Below are positions 9,193 to 17,922 of a DNA stretch of 64,000 bases, in pieces (within the stretch, counting starts at the first letter, position 1; every line of letters starts with the position of its first letter). The notes below the pieces were generated by a model that ran no database searches, was not told the DNA's origin, and saw only the letters and a program-made list of their open reading frames with translations. The stretch comes from JAJZIH01 sp021785265 (GTDB taxonomy: Bacteria > Pseudomonadota > Gammaproteobacteria > JAKAQQ01): assembly GCA_027338645.1 (NCBI GenBank), contig DAHWSH010000002.1, forward strand, positions 1-64,000. The letters run 5' to 3'. Both the position numbers and the translations under genes were made by a program.

Positions 9193-11823
9193 ATGAAACC
9201 GATCGAACAGCTGAAACGGGTCCCCCAGAGTTTATGGTTGGACTATATCCGCCGTGGCATGTTGACCAGTGGAACACTCCAGCGCTACCTCAAGGACTTC
9301 AATCTACGGGGTCTGACCTCCAATCCGACGATTTTCGACCATGCCATCGCAGAAAGCAGTGATTATGATGACGCGATCTCGCGTTACGATCCGTTTTCAG
9401 GCCAATCGATCGAGGAACTCTTCTTCAGCCTAGCAGTGGAAGATCTCCAAGACGCTGCGGATTGCTTCCGCCCCATCTACGAACAATGCCAGGGCACGGA
9501 CGGCTTTGTTTCCCTTGAAGTCTCACCCCGCCTGGCGAATGATACTGCGGGAACGATCAGACAAGCGGAACACCTCTGGCAGGCGGTCGATCGCCCGAAC
9601 CTGCTGATCAAGGTCCCAGGAACCGAGGCCGGGATCCAAGCCCTTGAAACGCTGATCGCCAAGGGAATCAACGTCAACGTAACCCTGCTTTTCTCCGCCG
9701 TTCAATATCGTGCCGCTGCGAAAGCCTTCTGGGCAGGTCTGGAAAAGCGTTTGGAACGGAACTTATCCCTGAACATTGCCTCTGTGGCCTCCCTTTTCAT
9801 TTCCCGGTGGGATGTCTACGCCACCGCACATGAGCCTCGCCTAGAGCGAAATCAGTTAGGCTTGGCGGTTGCCCGCCAGACCTACTCGGTCTATGAGGAA
9901 CTCTACGGCTCTTCCGGCTGGAAACGCCTAGCGACGGCGGGTGCGCACCCCCAGCGCTTGCTCTGGGCTTCCACGGGGGCCAAGGATCCGTCCCTGTCTG
10001 CAACCTACTATGTGGATCGACTGCTGGCACCCCACTCGATCAACACGGTCCCCGAAGCAACCCTTTTGGCTTTTGCGGCCGCAGGTCAGCCTCAAGACTT
10101 CCTATCCATGGGGTCAGCGGAAAAAACACTGGCCCAAGCCCGCGACCTTGGTATTGACCTCGAGCAATGGGCGAGAACCCTGCAACTGGAGGGTCAACAG
10201 GCATTTGTTCAGTCTTTCGATAACCTGACTGAACGGCTGCGTCAGAAAACGAAGGCCCTGGGCCAGGCGCGTACAACTTCCTCACTTCCCCATTACGAAG
10301 GCCCCCTTGGAAAAACCCTGTCCGAGAAGCTCACATCTTTGCAAAACGAAAAACTTGTGGAACGGTTCTGGAAACGTGATTACCGGATCTGGCAACCCCA
10401 GCCGGACGAAATCACCAACCGGATGGGATGGCTGGATACCCCTCGTTACATGCAGGATCACGCCACCCGCCTGGAACATTTTGCCGCCGAACTCGTCCGC
10501 TCCGGCATCCGGGAAATTCTATGGTGCGGTATGGGGGGTTCCAGCCTCTTCGCCCGGGTCGTCGAACAGGCTTGGCCGACTGCAAAGGGGGTCCGCATCG
10601 AAGTGCTGGACACAAGTCACCCCGTTACCCTGAAGAGGGTCCTGGATCGCTATCAACCCGGCAAAAGCCTAGTGGTCATCGCATCCAAATCCGGCAAGAC
10701 CCTGGAGACGCGTTCCCAACTGGAGCTGTTCTGGGCGCGGGACCCGGACGGCTCCCACTACCTGGCCATCACGGACCCGGGTACCGAACTTGAAAAACTG
10801 GCATTGAGTCGGGGATTTCGTGCGTTGTTTAGAAACGATCCAACCATCGGGGGTCGCTACTCGGCACTTTCCTATTTCGGATTGGTTGCCCTGGCGTTCA
10901 AGGGAGTTTCTCTACAGGCATGGCTTCATAGTGCCGAGGCCATGGCCACCGCCTGTGCACCCTGTGTCCCGGCGCATGAAAACCCGGGCCTCGTTCTCGG
11001 AACCATGCTGGGCCTAGAAGCCCAAGCCGGACGTGATAAGTGCACCCTCATCCTACCACCGACGGTCTCTCGGTTCGGGGGCTGGCTGGAGCAACTCCTG
11101 GCAGAGTCCACCGGGAAGCACAATCACGGGATCATTCCTATTCAAGGTGAACCCCTGACCCAGGCCCGAAATTACGGATCCGATCGTCTGTTCGTGACTT
11201 TGGATACCCTGTCCGAGGGATGGAAAGCCCTAGACCAAGCCGATCAAGCACAAGTCGTCCTGCCTGAGCTGAAACCCGAGCGCCTGGGTGCTGAAGTTTT
11301 CCGGTGGGAGTTTGCAACGGCTGTTGCCGGGCATCTGCTGGGGCTTAATCCGTTTGATCAGCCGGATGTCGAAAGCGCGAAACAGGCCGCTGGACTGCGT
11401 CTTTGCGGAAAAAGCCCAACCGCAGCCCCTCCCCTGGATTCACCTGCAAAGGCCTTTGGAAGCATTCGGCCGGGCGACTACCTCGCTTTTCAGGCTTACA
11501 TCGACCTGGACTCCCCCTACCGCTCGCAATTGGAAGACCTTCGCCTGCGGCTCAGGGACCGTTACCAAGTTGCCACTCAGTTGGAGTTTGGTCCCCGCTA
11601 CCTTCACTCAACCGGTCAGCTTCACAAAGGAGGGCCTCAAAGTGGGGTTTTCATCCAATTTCTGGATGACTTCAAGGAAACCCTGCCCATTCCTGGACAG
11701 GCTTATGGTTTTGGTGAACTGATCAGAGCACAGGCGGATGGCGACTATGAAGCCCTCAAAACCAGGAACCGGCGGGTTTTCCGGGTCCGGCTGCTTGACC
11801 TTCTCAACTATGAGGGATCCTGA
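9193..11823 (+). CDS. Bifunctional transaldolase / glucose-6-phosphate isomerase
   Basis: One 876-residue polypeptide carries two sugar-phosphate enzymes. Residues about 1-370 form a TalB-type barrel: SNPTIFDHAI near the N-terminus, VSPRLANDTAGTI, and LLIKVPGTEAG with the Schiff-base Lys at about 140. Residues about 400-876 form a phosphoglucose isomerase with SIS-type fold: GMGGSSLF, VVIASKSGKTLETRS near 495, and TGKHNHGI near 640. The fusion couples interconversion of sedoheptulose-7-P, glyceraldehyde-3-P and fructose-6-P with fructose-6-P/glucose-6-P isomerisation. The start is the ATG at 9193 after GAAGAGGTGG; the frame is open further upstream but overlaps the glucoamylase gene. Such tal/pgi fusions are known in several bacterial groups. 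Confidence 0.93.
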   Translation: MKPIEQLKRVPQSLWLDYIRRGMLTSGTLQRYLKDFNLRGLTSNPTIFDHAIAESSDYDDAISRYDPFSGQSIEELFFSLAVEDLQDAADCFRPIYEQCQGTDGFVSLEVSPRLANDTAGTIRQAEHLWQAVDRPNLLIKVPGTEAGIQALETLIAKGINVNVTLLFSAVQYRAAAKAFWAGLEKRLERNLSLNIASVASLFISRWDVYATAHEPRLERNQLGLAVARQTYSVYEELYGSSGWKRLATAGAHPQRLLWASTGAKDPSLSATYYVDRLLAPHSINTVPEATLLAFAAAGQPQDFLSMGSAEKTLAQARDLGIDLEQWARTLQLEGQQAFVQSFDNLTERLRQKTKALGQARTTSSLPHYEGPLGKTLSEKLTSLQNEKLVERFWKRDYRIWQPQPDEITNRMGWLDTPRYMQDHATRLEHFAAELVRSGIREILWCGMGGSSLFARVVEQAWPTAKGVRIEVLDTSHPVTLKRVLDRYQPGKSLVVIASKSGKTLETRSQLELFWARDPDGSHYLAITDPGTELEKLALSRGFRALFRNDPTIGGRYSALSYFGLVALAFKGVSLQAWLHSAEAMATACAPCVPAHENPGLVLGTMLGLEAQAGRDKCTLILPPTVSRFGGWLEQLLAESTGKHNHGIIPIQGEPLTQARNYGSDRLFVTLDTLSEGWKALDQADQAQVVLPELKPERLGAEVFRWEFATAVAGHLLGLNPFDQPDVESAKQAAGLRLCGKSPTAAPPLDSPAKAFGSIRPGDYLAFQAYIDLDSPYRSQLEDLRLRLRDRYQVATQLEFGPRYLHSTGQLHKGGPQSGVFIQFLDDFKETLPIPGQAYGFGELIRAQADGDYEALKTRNRRVFRVRLLDLLNYEGS

Positions 11824-11856
11824 GCTGGGATCCTCCCTCTCACCGGAGACGAGAAC

Positions 11857-12882
11857 GTGAAACTGGGTTTGATTGGTTTGGGCCGGATGGGCATTAACAT
11901 GGCCCGCCGACTCCTTGGCGCGAAGCACGAAGTGGTCGGATTTGACATGGATGCCGAGGCACTCCAGACACTGGACAAATACGGGGGCCGGGGCGTTAAC
12001 AGTCTCACTGAGTTGATTCGACAACTCACCCCACCCAGAGCGGTCTGGCTGATGGTTCCGGCCGGGAGGGTTGATGCCTTGCTCCACGAGCTGGTTCCAC
12101 TCCTCGAGGCGGGGGATACGGTCATCGATGGGGGGAACTCGTTTTACCGTGATGACCAGCGTCGTTCCAAGGAACTCTCTCAAAAGCAGATTGAGTATTT
12201 GGACGTAGGAACCAGCGGTGGCGTTTTCGGACTGGAACGCGGATACTGCCTCATGATCGGTGGGACACAGCAGGCCTATGCACGTCTGGAGCCTGTTTTT
12301 AGCGCCCTGGCACCCGGCATGGCAGCTGCCGGCCGGACTCCTGCACGCAGCAGACAAGAGCCCACCAGCGCTGAAAAAGGCTATCTCCTTTGTGGTTCCA
12401 GTGGCGCCGGCCACTTCGTCAAGATGGTCCACAACGGGATTGAATATGGCCTGATGGCAGCCTATGCCGAAGGAATCAATATCCTGCGCCATGCCAATGT
12501 CGGGACCCAACCGGTTGCGATGGATGCCGAAACCACCCCTCTTCGGAATCCCGAAGCATACCGTTACTCTCTTCCCCTCTCCGAGATTGCCGAGCTCTGG
12601 CGCCGAGGGAGTGTGATCTCCTCTTGGTTACTTGACCTCCTCGCAGATGCACTCAGCCAGGATGCAGAACTCAAATCATTTCATGGTCGCGTTTCCGATT
12701 CAGGAGAGGGCCGCTGGACCGTTCAGGCCGCGATTGAATCGGGAACACCGGCCCCGACACTGGCCACTGCCCTTTTCGCACGGTTTGATTCACGTGGGGA
12801 AAGCGATTTTGCCCGGCGCCTGCTTTCCGCTTTGCGCAGTGAGTTTGGGGGACATCTCGAAAAAACGGGGAACCTTCCATGA
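11857..12882 (+). CDS. gnd: 6-phosphogluconate dehydrogenase, short (decarboxylating) form
   Basis: The enzyme oxidises and decarboxylates 6-phosphogluconate to ribulose-5-P. The 341-residue protein starts at GTG and shows a Rossmann fingerprint GLIGLGRMGINMARRL, the VIDGGNSFYRDD strand, the catalytic GTSGGVFGLERGYCLMIGG segment and GAGHFVKMVHNGIEYG with the conserved Lys and Asn. Its length places it in the short GntZ/YqeC-like class rather than the 470-residue E. coli Gnd class. Short enzymes often prefer NAD+, but that cannot be read from the sequence with certainty. It overlaps zwf by 4 bases (ATGA), so the pair is translationally coupled. Confidence 0.93.
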   Translation: MKLGLIGLGRMGINMARRLLGAKHEVVGFDMDAEALQTLDKYGGRGVNSLTELIRQLTPPRAVWLMVPAGRVDALLHELVPLLEAGDTVIDGGNSFYRDDQRRSKELSQKQIEYLDVGTSGGVFGLERGYCLMIGGTQQAYARLEPVFSALAPGMAAAGRTPARSRQEPTSAEKGYLLCGSSGAGHFVKMVHNGIEYGLMAAYAEGINILRHANVGTQPVAMDAETTPLRNPEAYRYSLPLSEIAELWRRGSVISSWLLDLLADALSQDAELKSFHGRVSDSGEGRWTVQAAIESGTPAPTLATALFARFDSRGESDFARRLLSALRSEFGGHLEKTGNLP

Positions 12883-14297
12883 CCGAAGTCGAGCGCTCGG
12901 ATGCTTTTATCCTTTTTGGCGCAAGTGGTGATCTGGCTGCAAAAAAGATTTTCAGCGCCTTGGCCCGTCTTGGGTCATCTGGCGAGTTACCTGAGAAGCT
13001 CATCGGGGTGGCCAAAAGCGGCTGGTCTCTCGATCAGTTTCACCAGCGAATCCGGGAAAGCCTGAACGCGAACTCGCCAGGCTCCGGTAACCCGGGAGCC
13101 GAAGGCCTTTGCAAAAAGTTTTCCTACATCGACGGAGACTACCGCGATGATGCGACGTTCCGTACCCTAGCTGACCACCTGCGGGACGTCCGGGCCCCCC
13201 TCTTCTATCTGGCGATCCCGCCCAGTTTTTTTGGAACGGTTGCCGATGCTCTGCACAAGCACAAACTGACTCGCCGGGCCCGGCTGATCATTGAGAAACC
13301 CTTTGGACACGATCTGCAGTCGGCCAGTGCATTGAACCGGCTGCTCCATTCAGTCGTCCCTGAAGAACGACTTTTCCGGATTGATCACTATTTGGGGAAA
13401 GATCCAGTTCTGAATCTGGTCTATTTCCGTTTTGCCAACAGCTTTCTGGAACCCATCTGGAATAACCACTATGTGGAAAGCATCCAAGTCACCATGGCGG
13501 AAAGCTTCGGGATCTCTGACCGGGGAGCCTTTTATGACGAGGTCGGCGCCATTCGGGACGTAGTCCAGAATCACCTACTCCATACCCTCTCGATTCTGAC
13601 CATGGATCCTCCCATCAATGCTTCAGCCGAGTCAAGCCGGGACGAAAAAACCAAAATTTTGAAGGCGATCCAGCCTATTCAACCGGCGAATCTCATCCGC
13701 GGTCAATATGCTGGGTACCTCAAGGAACCGGGTGTTCGTCCCCATTCCAACATGGAAACCTATGCGGCGCTCAAGACCATGATTGATTCCTGGCGCTGGA
13801 GCGGGGTCCCCATCCTCATTCGGGCGGGGAAGCACCTGAAAGTGAGTGCCACCGAAATCCTGGTCCGTTTCAAGCATCCACCCGTCTCCCTCACGAACGA
13901 ACCTTTCCCACCAGGAAGCAATTACCTCCGGTTCCGTCTCGGACCAGACCGGGTGGAGATCGGACTCGGCACACGTGCCAAACGGCCGGGCCCTGCCATG
14001 GTCGGCCAGCCTCTCGAGTTACTGGTGATGCGCAATCAGAGTGGTGAAGAAGAGCCCTATGAACTGTTGCTGGGTGACGCCATCCGGGGCGATCAAAGCT
14101 TGTTTACAAGCCAGGATGCGGTGGAAGCGGCCTGGCGCATTGTGGATCCAGTTCTGAACCATGAAACTCCCTTATATGAATACCCTGTGGGGTCAATGGG
14201 ACCTCAGGAAGCCGACGCTCTCGCTGACCTGCCGGGAGGTTGGTTTGATCCGTCAGGAAAAGAAAGTAACGGACTAGCCTCAAAAATTGCTTCATGA
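12879..14297 (+). CDS. zwf: Glucose-6-phosphate 1-dehydrogenase
   Basis: Zwf carries out the first step of the oxidative pentose phosphate pathway, glucose-6-P to 6-phosphogluconolactone. The 472 residues include the coenzyme site FGASGDLAAKKIFSAL near the N-terminus, EKPFGHDLQSA, and the active-site segment RIDHYLGKD near residue 167, where Asp replaces the more usual Glu. The C-terminal part carries MDSWRWSGVPILIRAGK, normal for the family. It overlaps gnd and pgl by 4 bases each, so gnd-zwf-pgl form a tight operon with all three oxidative pentose phosphate steps encoded in reverse pathway order apart from zwf-pgl. Confidence 0.96.
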   Translation: MTEVERSDAFILFGASGDLAAKKIFSALARLGSSGELPEKLIGVAKSGWSLDQFHQRIRESLNANSPGSGNPGAEGLCKKFSYIDGDYRDDATFRTLADHLRDVRAPLFYLAIPPSFFGTVADALHKHKLTRRARLIIEKPFGHDLQSASALNRLLHSVVPEERLFRIDHYLGKDPVLNLVYFRFANSFLEPIWNNHYVESIQVTMAESFGISDRGAFYDEVGAIRDVVQNHLLHTLSILTMDPPINASAESSRDEKTKILKAIQPIQPANLIRGQYAGYLKEPGVRPHSNMETYAALKTMIDSWRWSGVPILIRAGKHLKVSATEILVRFKHPPVSLTNEPFPPGSNYLRFRLGPDRVEIGLGTRAKRPGPAMVGQPLELLVMRNQSGEEEPYELLLGDAIRGDQSLFTSQDAVEAAWRIVDPVLNHETPLYEYPVGSMGPQEADALADLPGGWFDPSGKESNGLASKIAS

Positions 14298-15031
14298 ATG
14301 ATTTGGCGTTCTGTAACCTCAGGATTTATCCGGATTGTCGAACGGCCTGCGAGGAAGCGGCCCTGTACTTGACCCACTTCGCGGCGGAAACCGTTACCCG
14401 GAACGGTCGCTGCCGACTCGCAGTTTCCGGTGGCACCACTCCATGGCCCATGCTCGCCGCCTTTTTCCGTAGCGATTTACCCTGGTCCTGCATTGACTTG
14501 TTCCAGACCGATGAACGCATGGTCCCGGAGAACTCACCGGAGCGTAACGCGAGCCATCTGATTCCCCTGATTCCTCCCGGGATCCGTTTTCATCCAATGC
14601 CCAATGACTGCACAAACTCGACCCTCGAACAGGCCAAGGCCTATGAAAAGGTCTTGGAATTTTTCTGTGGAACACCTCCGGTTCTCGATCTTGTTCATCT
14701 CGGGCTCGGAACAGATGGACACACGGCTTCTCTCACCCCTGGCGATCCCGTTCTTGACTGTATGGACCTCGGGGTTTCCCCCACCCGTCCGTATCACGGG
14801 CAAAGTCGACTGACCCTCACCGTTCGGACTCTTCGAGCAGCCCAAACCCGTCTCTGGCTGGCTTGCGGACATGATAAACACCAAGCGCTGATCCGTTGCC
14901 TGAAGAGGGATCCCAACATACCGGCGACCCTGGTTTACCAACCGTCAGATCTGTTTTGGTGCGATCGTCCTGCTGCCGGATCCGTGGGGGACACCGATGC
15001 GACCGGATCCAAGCTTCCACTCGGCCCTTGA
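14294..15031 (+). CDS. pgl: 6-phosphogluconolactonase
   Basis: Pgl (DevB type) hydrolyses 6-phosphogluconolactone to 6-phosphogluconate. The 245-residue protein belongs to the glucosamine-6-phosphate isomerase/6PGL fold: RLAVSGGTTPWPML near residue 45, LFQTDERMVP near 75, and HLGLGTDGHTASLTPG near 135 with the catalytic His. The ATGA overlap with zwf and the pathway context support the assignment strongly. A few Asp/Gly/Ser-rich residues follow the core at the C-terminus. Confidence 0.94.
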   Translation: MNDLAFCNLRIYPDCRTACEEAALYLTHFAAETVTRNGRCRLAVSGGTTPWPMLAAFFRSDLPWSCIDLFQTDERMVPENSPERNASHLIPLIPPGIRFHPMPNDCTNSTLEQAKAYEKVLEFFCGTPPVLDLVHLGLGTDGHTASLTPGDPVLDCMDLGVSPTRPYHGQSRLTLTVRTLRAAQTRLWLACGHDKHQALIRCLKRDPNIPATLVYQPSDLFWCDRPAAGSVGDTDATGSKLPLGP

Positions 15032-15037
15032 TACAAT
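15032..15037 (+). promoter_or_regulatory. Candidate -10 element for eno
   Basis: TACAAT lies immediately after the pgl stop and 30 bases before the eno start; no good -35 is visible. eno may therefore have a promoter of its own in addition to readthrough from gnd-zwf-pgl. Confidence 0.35.
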
Positions 15038-15067
15038 GACGACTACCTCAGCATTCAGCGATCACCC

Positions 15068-16378
15068 ATGAAACCTTGGATTCAGCAATTTCAGGCTTCG
15101 GAAATTCTTGATTCACGCGGCAACCCCACCCTGTCGGTGCGCTGCGTGCTGACGGACCACAGCGTCCACGAGGCCCAAATCCCATCTGGCGCCTCGACCG
15201 GAAGCCATGAGGCCCATGAACTTCGTGATGGTGACCCTTCTCGCTATCGCGGGCTGGGCGTTCTTCGGGCCATCCAGGCGGTTGAGGGAGAACTGGCACA
15301 CGCGATCGTCGCGCGACAGCCGGACGATCAGTCCAGTCTTGATCACCTGATGATCGAGCTGGACGGGACACCAAGAAAAAGCCGTCTCGGGGGGAACAGT
15401 GTCCTTGGCTGCTCAATGGCTTTTTCACGCGCGCTTGCGCATCGGCGGAAACTACCCCTCTATCGTTCCCTGCACCCGGACCAAGCCCCGACCCTGATCC
15501 CGGTTCCATATCTCAATATCTGGAACGGAGGAGTCCATGCCCAGTGGCAGGGATCTGATTTTCAGGAGTATATGATCGTACCCTGGGGCGCCCCTTCCTT
15601 CCGTGAGGCCTTGCGCTGGAGCAGCGAGATCTACCATGCGCTCCAAGGTGAACTCAAGAAAAACCACCTGCCTACCGGGGTCGGCGATGAAGGCGGCTTC
15701 GCCCCCCCCACTACCTCCAACCGTGAGCCGATTGACTTTATCGCCCGGGCGATCGAACAGTCTGGGTTCACGCCGGGTGCTGATGTGGCAGTCGCCCTCG
15801 ACCTCGCGGCGAATGGTTTTTATGAGTCCACCAGATACTTGCTGAGAACCGAAAAGAAGACCCTCGATTCTTCGGGCATGGTGGATTATTGTGCGGCGCT
15901 GGTCAAAGACTATCCCTTTCTGATTTCTCTGGAAGATCCGCTCAGTGAATCAGACCCCGAATCCTGGCCATTGTTGACTGAACGAATGGGATCCCACGTT
16001 CAGGTTATTGGAGATGACCTGTACTGCACCAATCCCCAGTTGATCGATCACGGCATCCGGAACCGGCAGGCCAATGCCGTTTTGATCAAACCGAACCAGA
16101 TTGGCACCGTCTCCGAGACCCAGGCGGCAGTGGGAAAAGCCGTACAGGGGGGCTGGCGGGCCATGCTGTCTCACCGTTCGGGCGAAACTCCAGACGCATT
16201 CATCTCGGATTTCGTGGTTGCCTGTCATGCGGGTCAGATCAAGGCGGGTGCGCCTGCGCGTGGCGAGCGTGTCGCCAAATATAACCGTCTCCTCACCATC
16301 GAAGGGGAACTGGGCAGAGAAGCCCGTTATGCCGGTCCTGACCTGATCCGCCAGAATTCCAGGAACCTTTACTCCTGA
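15068..16378 (+). CDS. eno: Enolase (phosphopyruvate hydratase)
   Basis: Enolase interconverts 2-phosphoglycerate and phosphoenolpyruvate. The 436-residue protein has the conserved substrate loop DSRGNPT, GASTGSHEAHELRDGD, GVGDEGGFAP, the metal-binding ISLEDPLSES and VIGDDLYCTN segments, the catalytic Lys in LIKPNQIG and the SHRSGET loop. Some positions differ from typical bacterial enolases (EDPLSE instead of EDGL.E; GAPARGERVAKYN near the end), so it could be a second, specialised paralogue. Its place directly behind the pentose phosphate genes, rather than next to pyrG or ftsB, makes that worth checking. All catalytic positions I can recognise are kept. Confidence 0.93.
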   Translation: MKPWIQQFQASEILDSRGNPTLSVRCVLTDHSVHEAQIPSGASTGSHEAHELRDGDPSRYRGLGVLRAIQAVEGELAHAIVARQPDDQSSLDHLMIELDGTPRKSRLGGNSVLGCSMAFSRALAHRRKLPLYRSLHPDQAPTLIPVPYLNIWNGGVHAQWQGSDFQEYMIVPWGAPSFREALRWSSEIYHALQGELKKNHLPTGVGDEGGFAPPTTSNREPIDFIARAIEQSGFTPGADVAVALDLAANGFYESTRYLLRTEKKTLDSSGMVDYCAALVKDYPFLISLEDPLSESDPESWPLLTERMGSHVQVIGDDLYCTNPQLIDHGIRNRQANAVLIKPNQIGTVSETQAAVGKAVQGGWRAMLSHRSGETPDAFISDFVVACHAGQIKAGAPARGERVAKYNRLLTIEGELGREARYAGPDLIRQNSRNLYS

Positions 16379-16483
16379 AATCTGCATCGTGCAGAGGTTT
16401 CGGTGAACCTGGATGATGATTGACCTAGATGACTTCTGGGTGTTTGATGCCTCACGTGATCGGGATCCGGTCGGTACGCACTG

Positions 16484-16504
16484 CTACGGCATCTGGGCGC
16501 CGTA
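16484..16504. repeat. Inverted repeat between convergent eno and glgC
   Basis: CTACGGC and GCCGTAG flank an 8-base loop inside the 193-base spacer 16379-16571, which has no gene. It could end transcription from both sides, but no T-run follows on either strand, so this is a weak terminator call. Confidence 0.3.
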
Positions 16505-16571
16505 GATGATCTGGCGGCCGGGGAGGCCATAAACAAGTCACTTTCTTAATCTATGTCTACGGAGATGACTC

Positions 16572-17804
16572 CTAGCGGACCAAAGTGATGCCGCTCAAGC
16601 TTCTTTCATAATCCCTGGCATCGGTCGCTGGGTCGTAGCCAATCCACGTACCGGGTTTGAGATTGACCCCTTCTTCTACAACCACCCGGCGTAACCGGGA
16701 GCCTACTCCGATTGTCGCACCACTCAGGATCACGGACTGCTCGACCTCGCAGCCGTCTTCGATCCGGACATTGCGCGAAACCACGGAAGTGCGGATGGCT
16801 GATCCTGAAATGATCGATCCACCGGCAATGAGTGAGTTCAACGCCATCCCCTTACGGGAAGGTTCGTCGAACACAAACTTGGCGGGTGGCCCTTGTTCAG
16901 CAGCCGTCCAGATCGGCCAGTCCAGATCGTACAAATTGCATTCCGGAATGACCTCAACCAATTCCATGTTGGATCTCCAGTAAGCATCCAGGTCCGCAAT
17001 ATCCCGCCAATACGCTGGTGCTCCCACCCCGTCTGTAAACCGGAATCCAAAAACCTTCGCAGTAGAAAGAAGCCGTGGCAGAAGGTCATGCCCGAAATCA
17101 TGCCCCGAGTCAGCTCGACTGGCATCCTCCCTGAGACAGGAATTCAGGAAATCGCGGTTAAAGACATAAATGCCCATGGAGGCAACCGCTTGCCCTTCTG
17201 GATACCATTCCTCCGGAAGCGGGTCAGGTTTTTCACGGAAATCGACAACCCGGTCGTCGGAATCAAGACGAACGATCCCGTACCGGGAGGCTTCACCTAT
17301 AGGGACCACACTCAGCCCAACTGTTACATCGGCCTCCCGGCTGACGTGAAAACCCAGAAGAGTACTGTAGTCCATCTTGTAGATATGGTCTCCCCCGAGA
17401 ATGAGCGCATAGGCATAGCGATGGGTCTGCATAAGATCCAGGTTCTGGAACACGGCATCCGCAGTACCCTGGTACCACTCCGACCCGCGTTGCTGCTGCG
17501 CCGGCAGGATTTCGATGAATTCCTCGAAATCTCCCCGTAGAAAATTCCATCCCTGTGACAGGTGCCGGATCAAGGTATGCGCCTTATATTGAGTGACCAC
17601 CTCAATCTGCCGGATCCCGGAATTCAAACAATTAGACAGGGGAAAATCGATGATTCGGTATTTGCCACCGAATGGCATGGCAGGCTTTGCGCGATTTTCT
17701 GTCAATCCTTTGAGACGGGAGCCCCGGCCACCCGCGAGAATCACGGCCAAGGTCTGGCGGACCAGCCGACTGATGAACCGGTGCGAAAAATCCAAGTTCT
17801 TCAT
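16572..17804 (-). CDS. glgC: Glucose-1-phosphate adenylyltransferase (ADP-glucose pyrophosphorylase)
   Basis: GlgC makes ADP-glucose, the committed step of glycogen synthesis. The 410-residue protein starts with the nucleotidyl-transferase signature LAVILAGGRGSRLKGLTENR, then KPAMPFGGKYRIIDFPLSNC, GTADAVFQNLD, GGDHIYKMDY, and a C-terminal left-handed beta-helix (hexapeptide repeats, SAIRTSVVSRNVRIEDGC). I chose the ATG at 17804; the frame is open to 17942, but that would run across the divergent promoter region and into glgA. The ribosome site is weak. It is divergent from glgA with a 118-base shared upstream region. Confidence 0.95.
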   Translation of the reverse strand: MKNLDFSHRFISRLVRQTLAVILAGGRGSRLKGLTENRAKPAMPFGGKYRIIDFPLSNCLNSGIRQIEVVTQYKAHTLIRHLSQGWNFLRGDFEEFIEILPAQQQRGSEWYQGTADAVFQNLDLMQTHRYAYALILGGDHIYKMDYSTLLGFHVSREADVTVGLSVVPIGEASRYGIVRLDSDDRVVDFREKPDPLPEEWYPEGQAVASMGIYVFNRDFLNSCLREDASRADSGHDFGHDLLPRLLSTAKVFGFRFTDGVGAPAYWRDIADLDAYWRSNMELVEVIPECNLYDLDWPIWTAAEQGPPAKFVFDEPSRKGMALNSLIAGGSIISGSAIRTSVVSRNVRIEDGCEVEQSVILSGATIGVGSRLRRVVVEEGVNLKPGTWIGYDPATDARDYERSLSGITLVR

Positions 17805-17846
17805 TTGGCAAACCGCAAGGCCGGTTTCCTTTTTTTTCAAGCATTC

Positions 17847-17859
17847 TGATACGATAGCA
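17847..17859. promoter_or_regulatory. Overlapping divergent extended -10 elements for glgA and glgC
   Basis: On + the sequence reads TGA-TACGAT (17847-17855), an extended -10 that would start glgA transcription near 17862. On - it reads TGC-TATCGT (17859-17851), starting glgC near 17844. The two hexamers share five bases, so polymerase could occupy only one at a time. Neither has a clear -35. Confidence 0.4.
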
Positions 17860-17922
17860 CGGGCTGGATTGATGTGCTGGGCGCTGTCAGAACCCAATCG
17901 TCTGGCCTCCATCTGAGCACCG

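Noticed and set aside
11608..12510. 300-residue frame on - across tal-pgi and gnd
   Set aside because: Antisense to two conserved enzymes and without recognisable features.
16484..16504. eno/glgC inverted repeat as a firm terminator
   Set aside because: No T-run on either strand; kept only as a low-confidence repeat.
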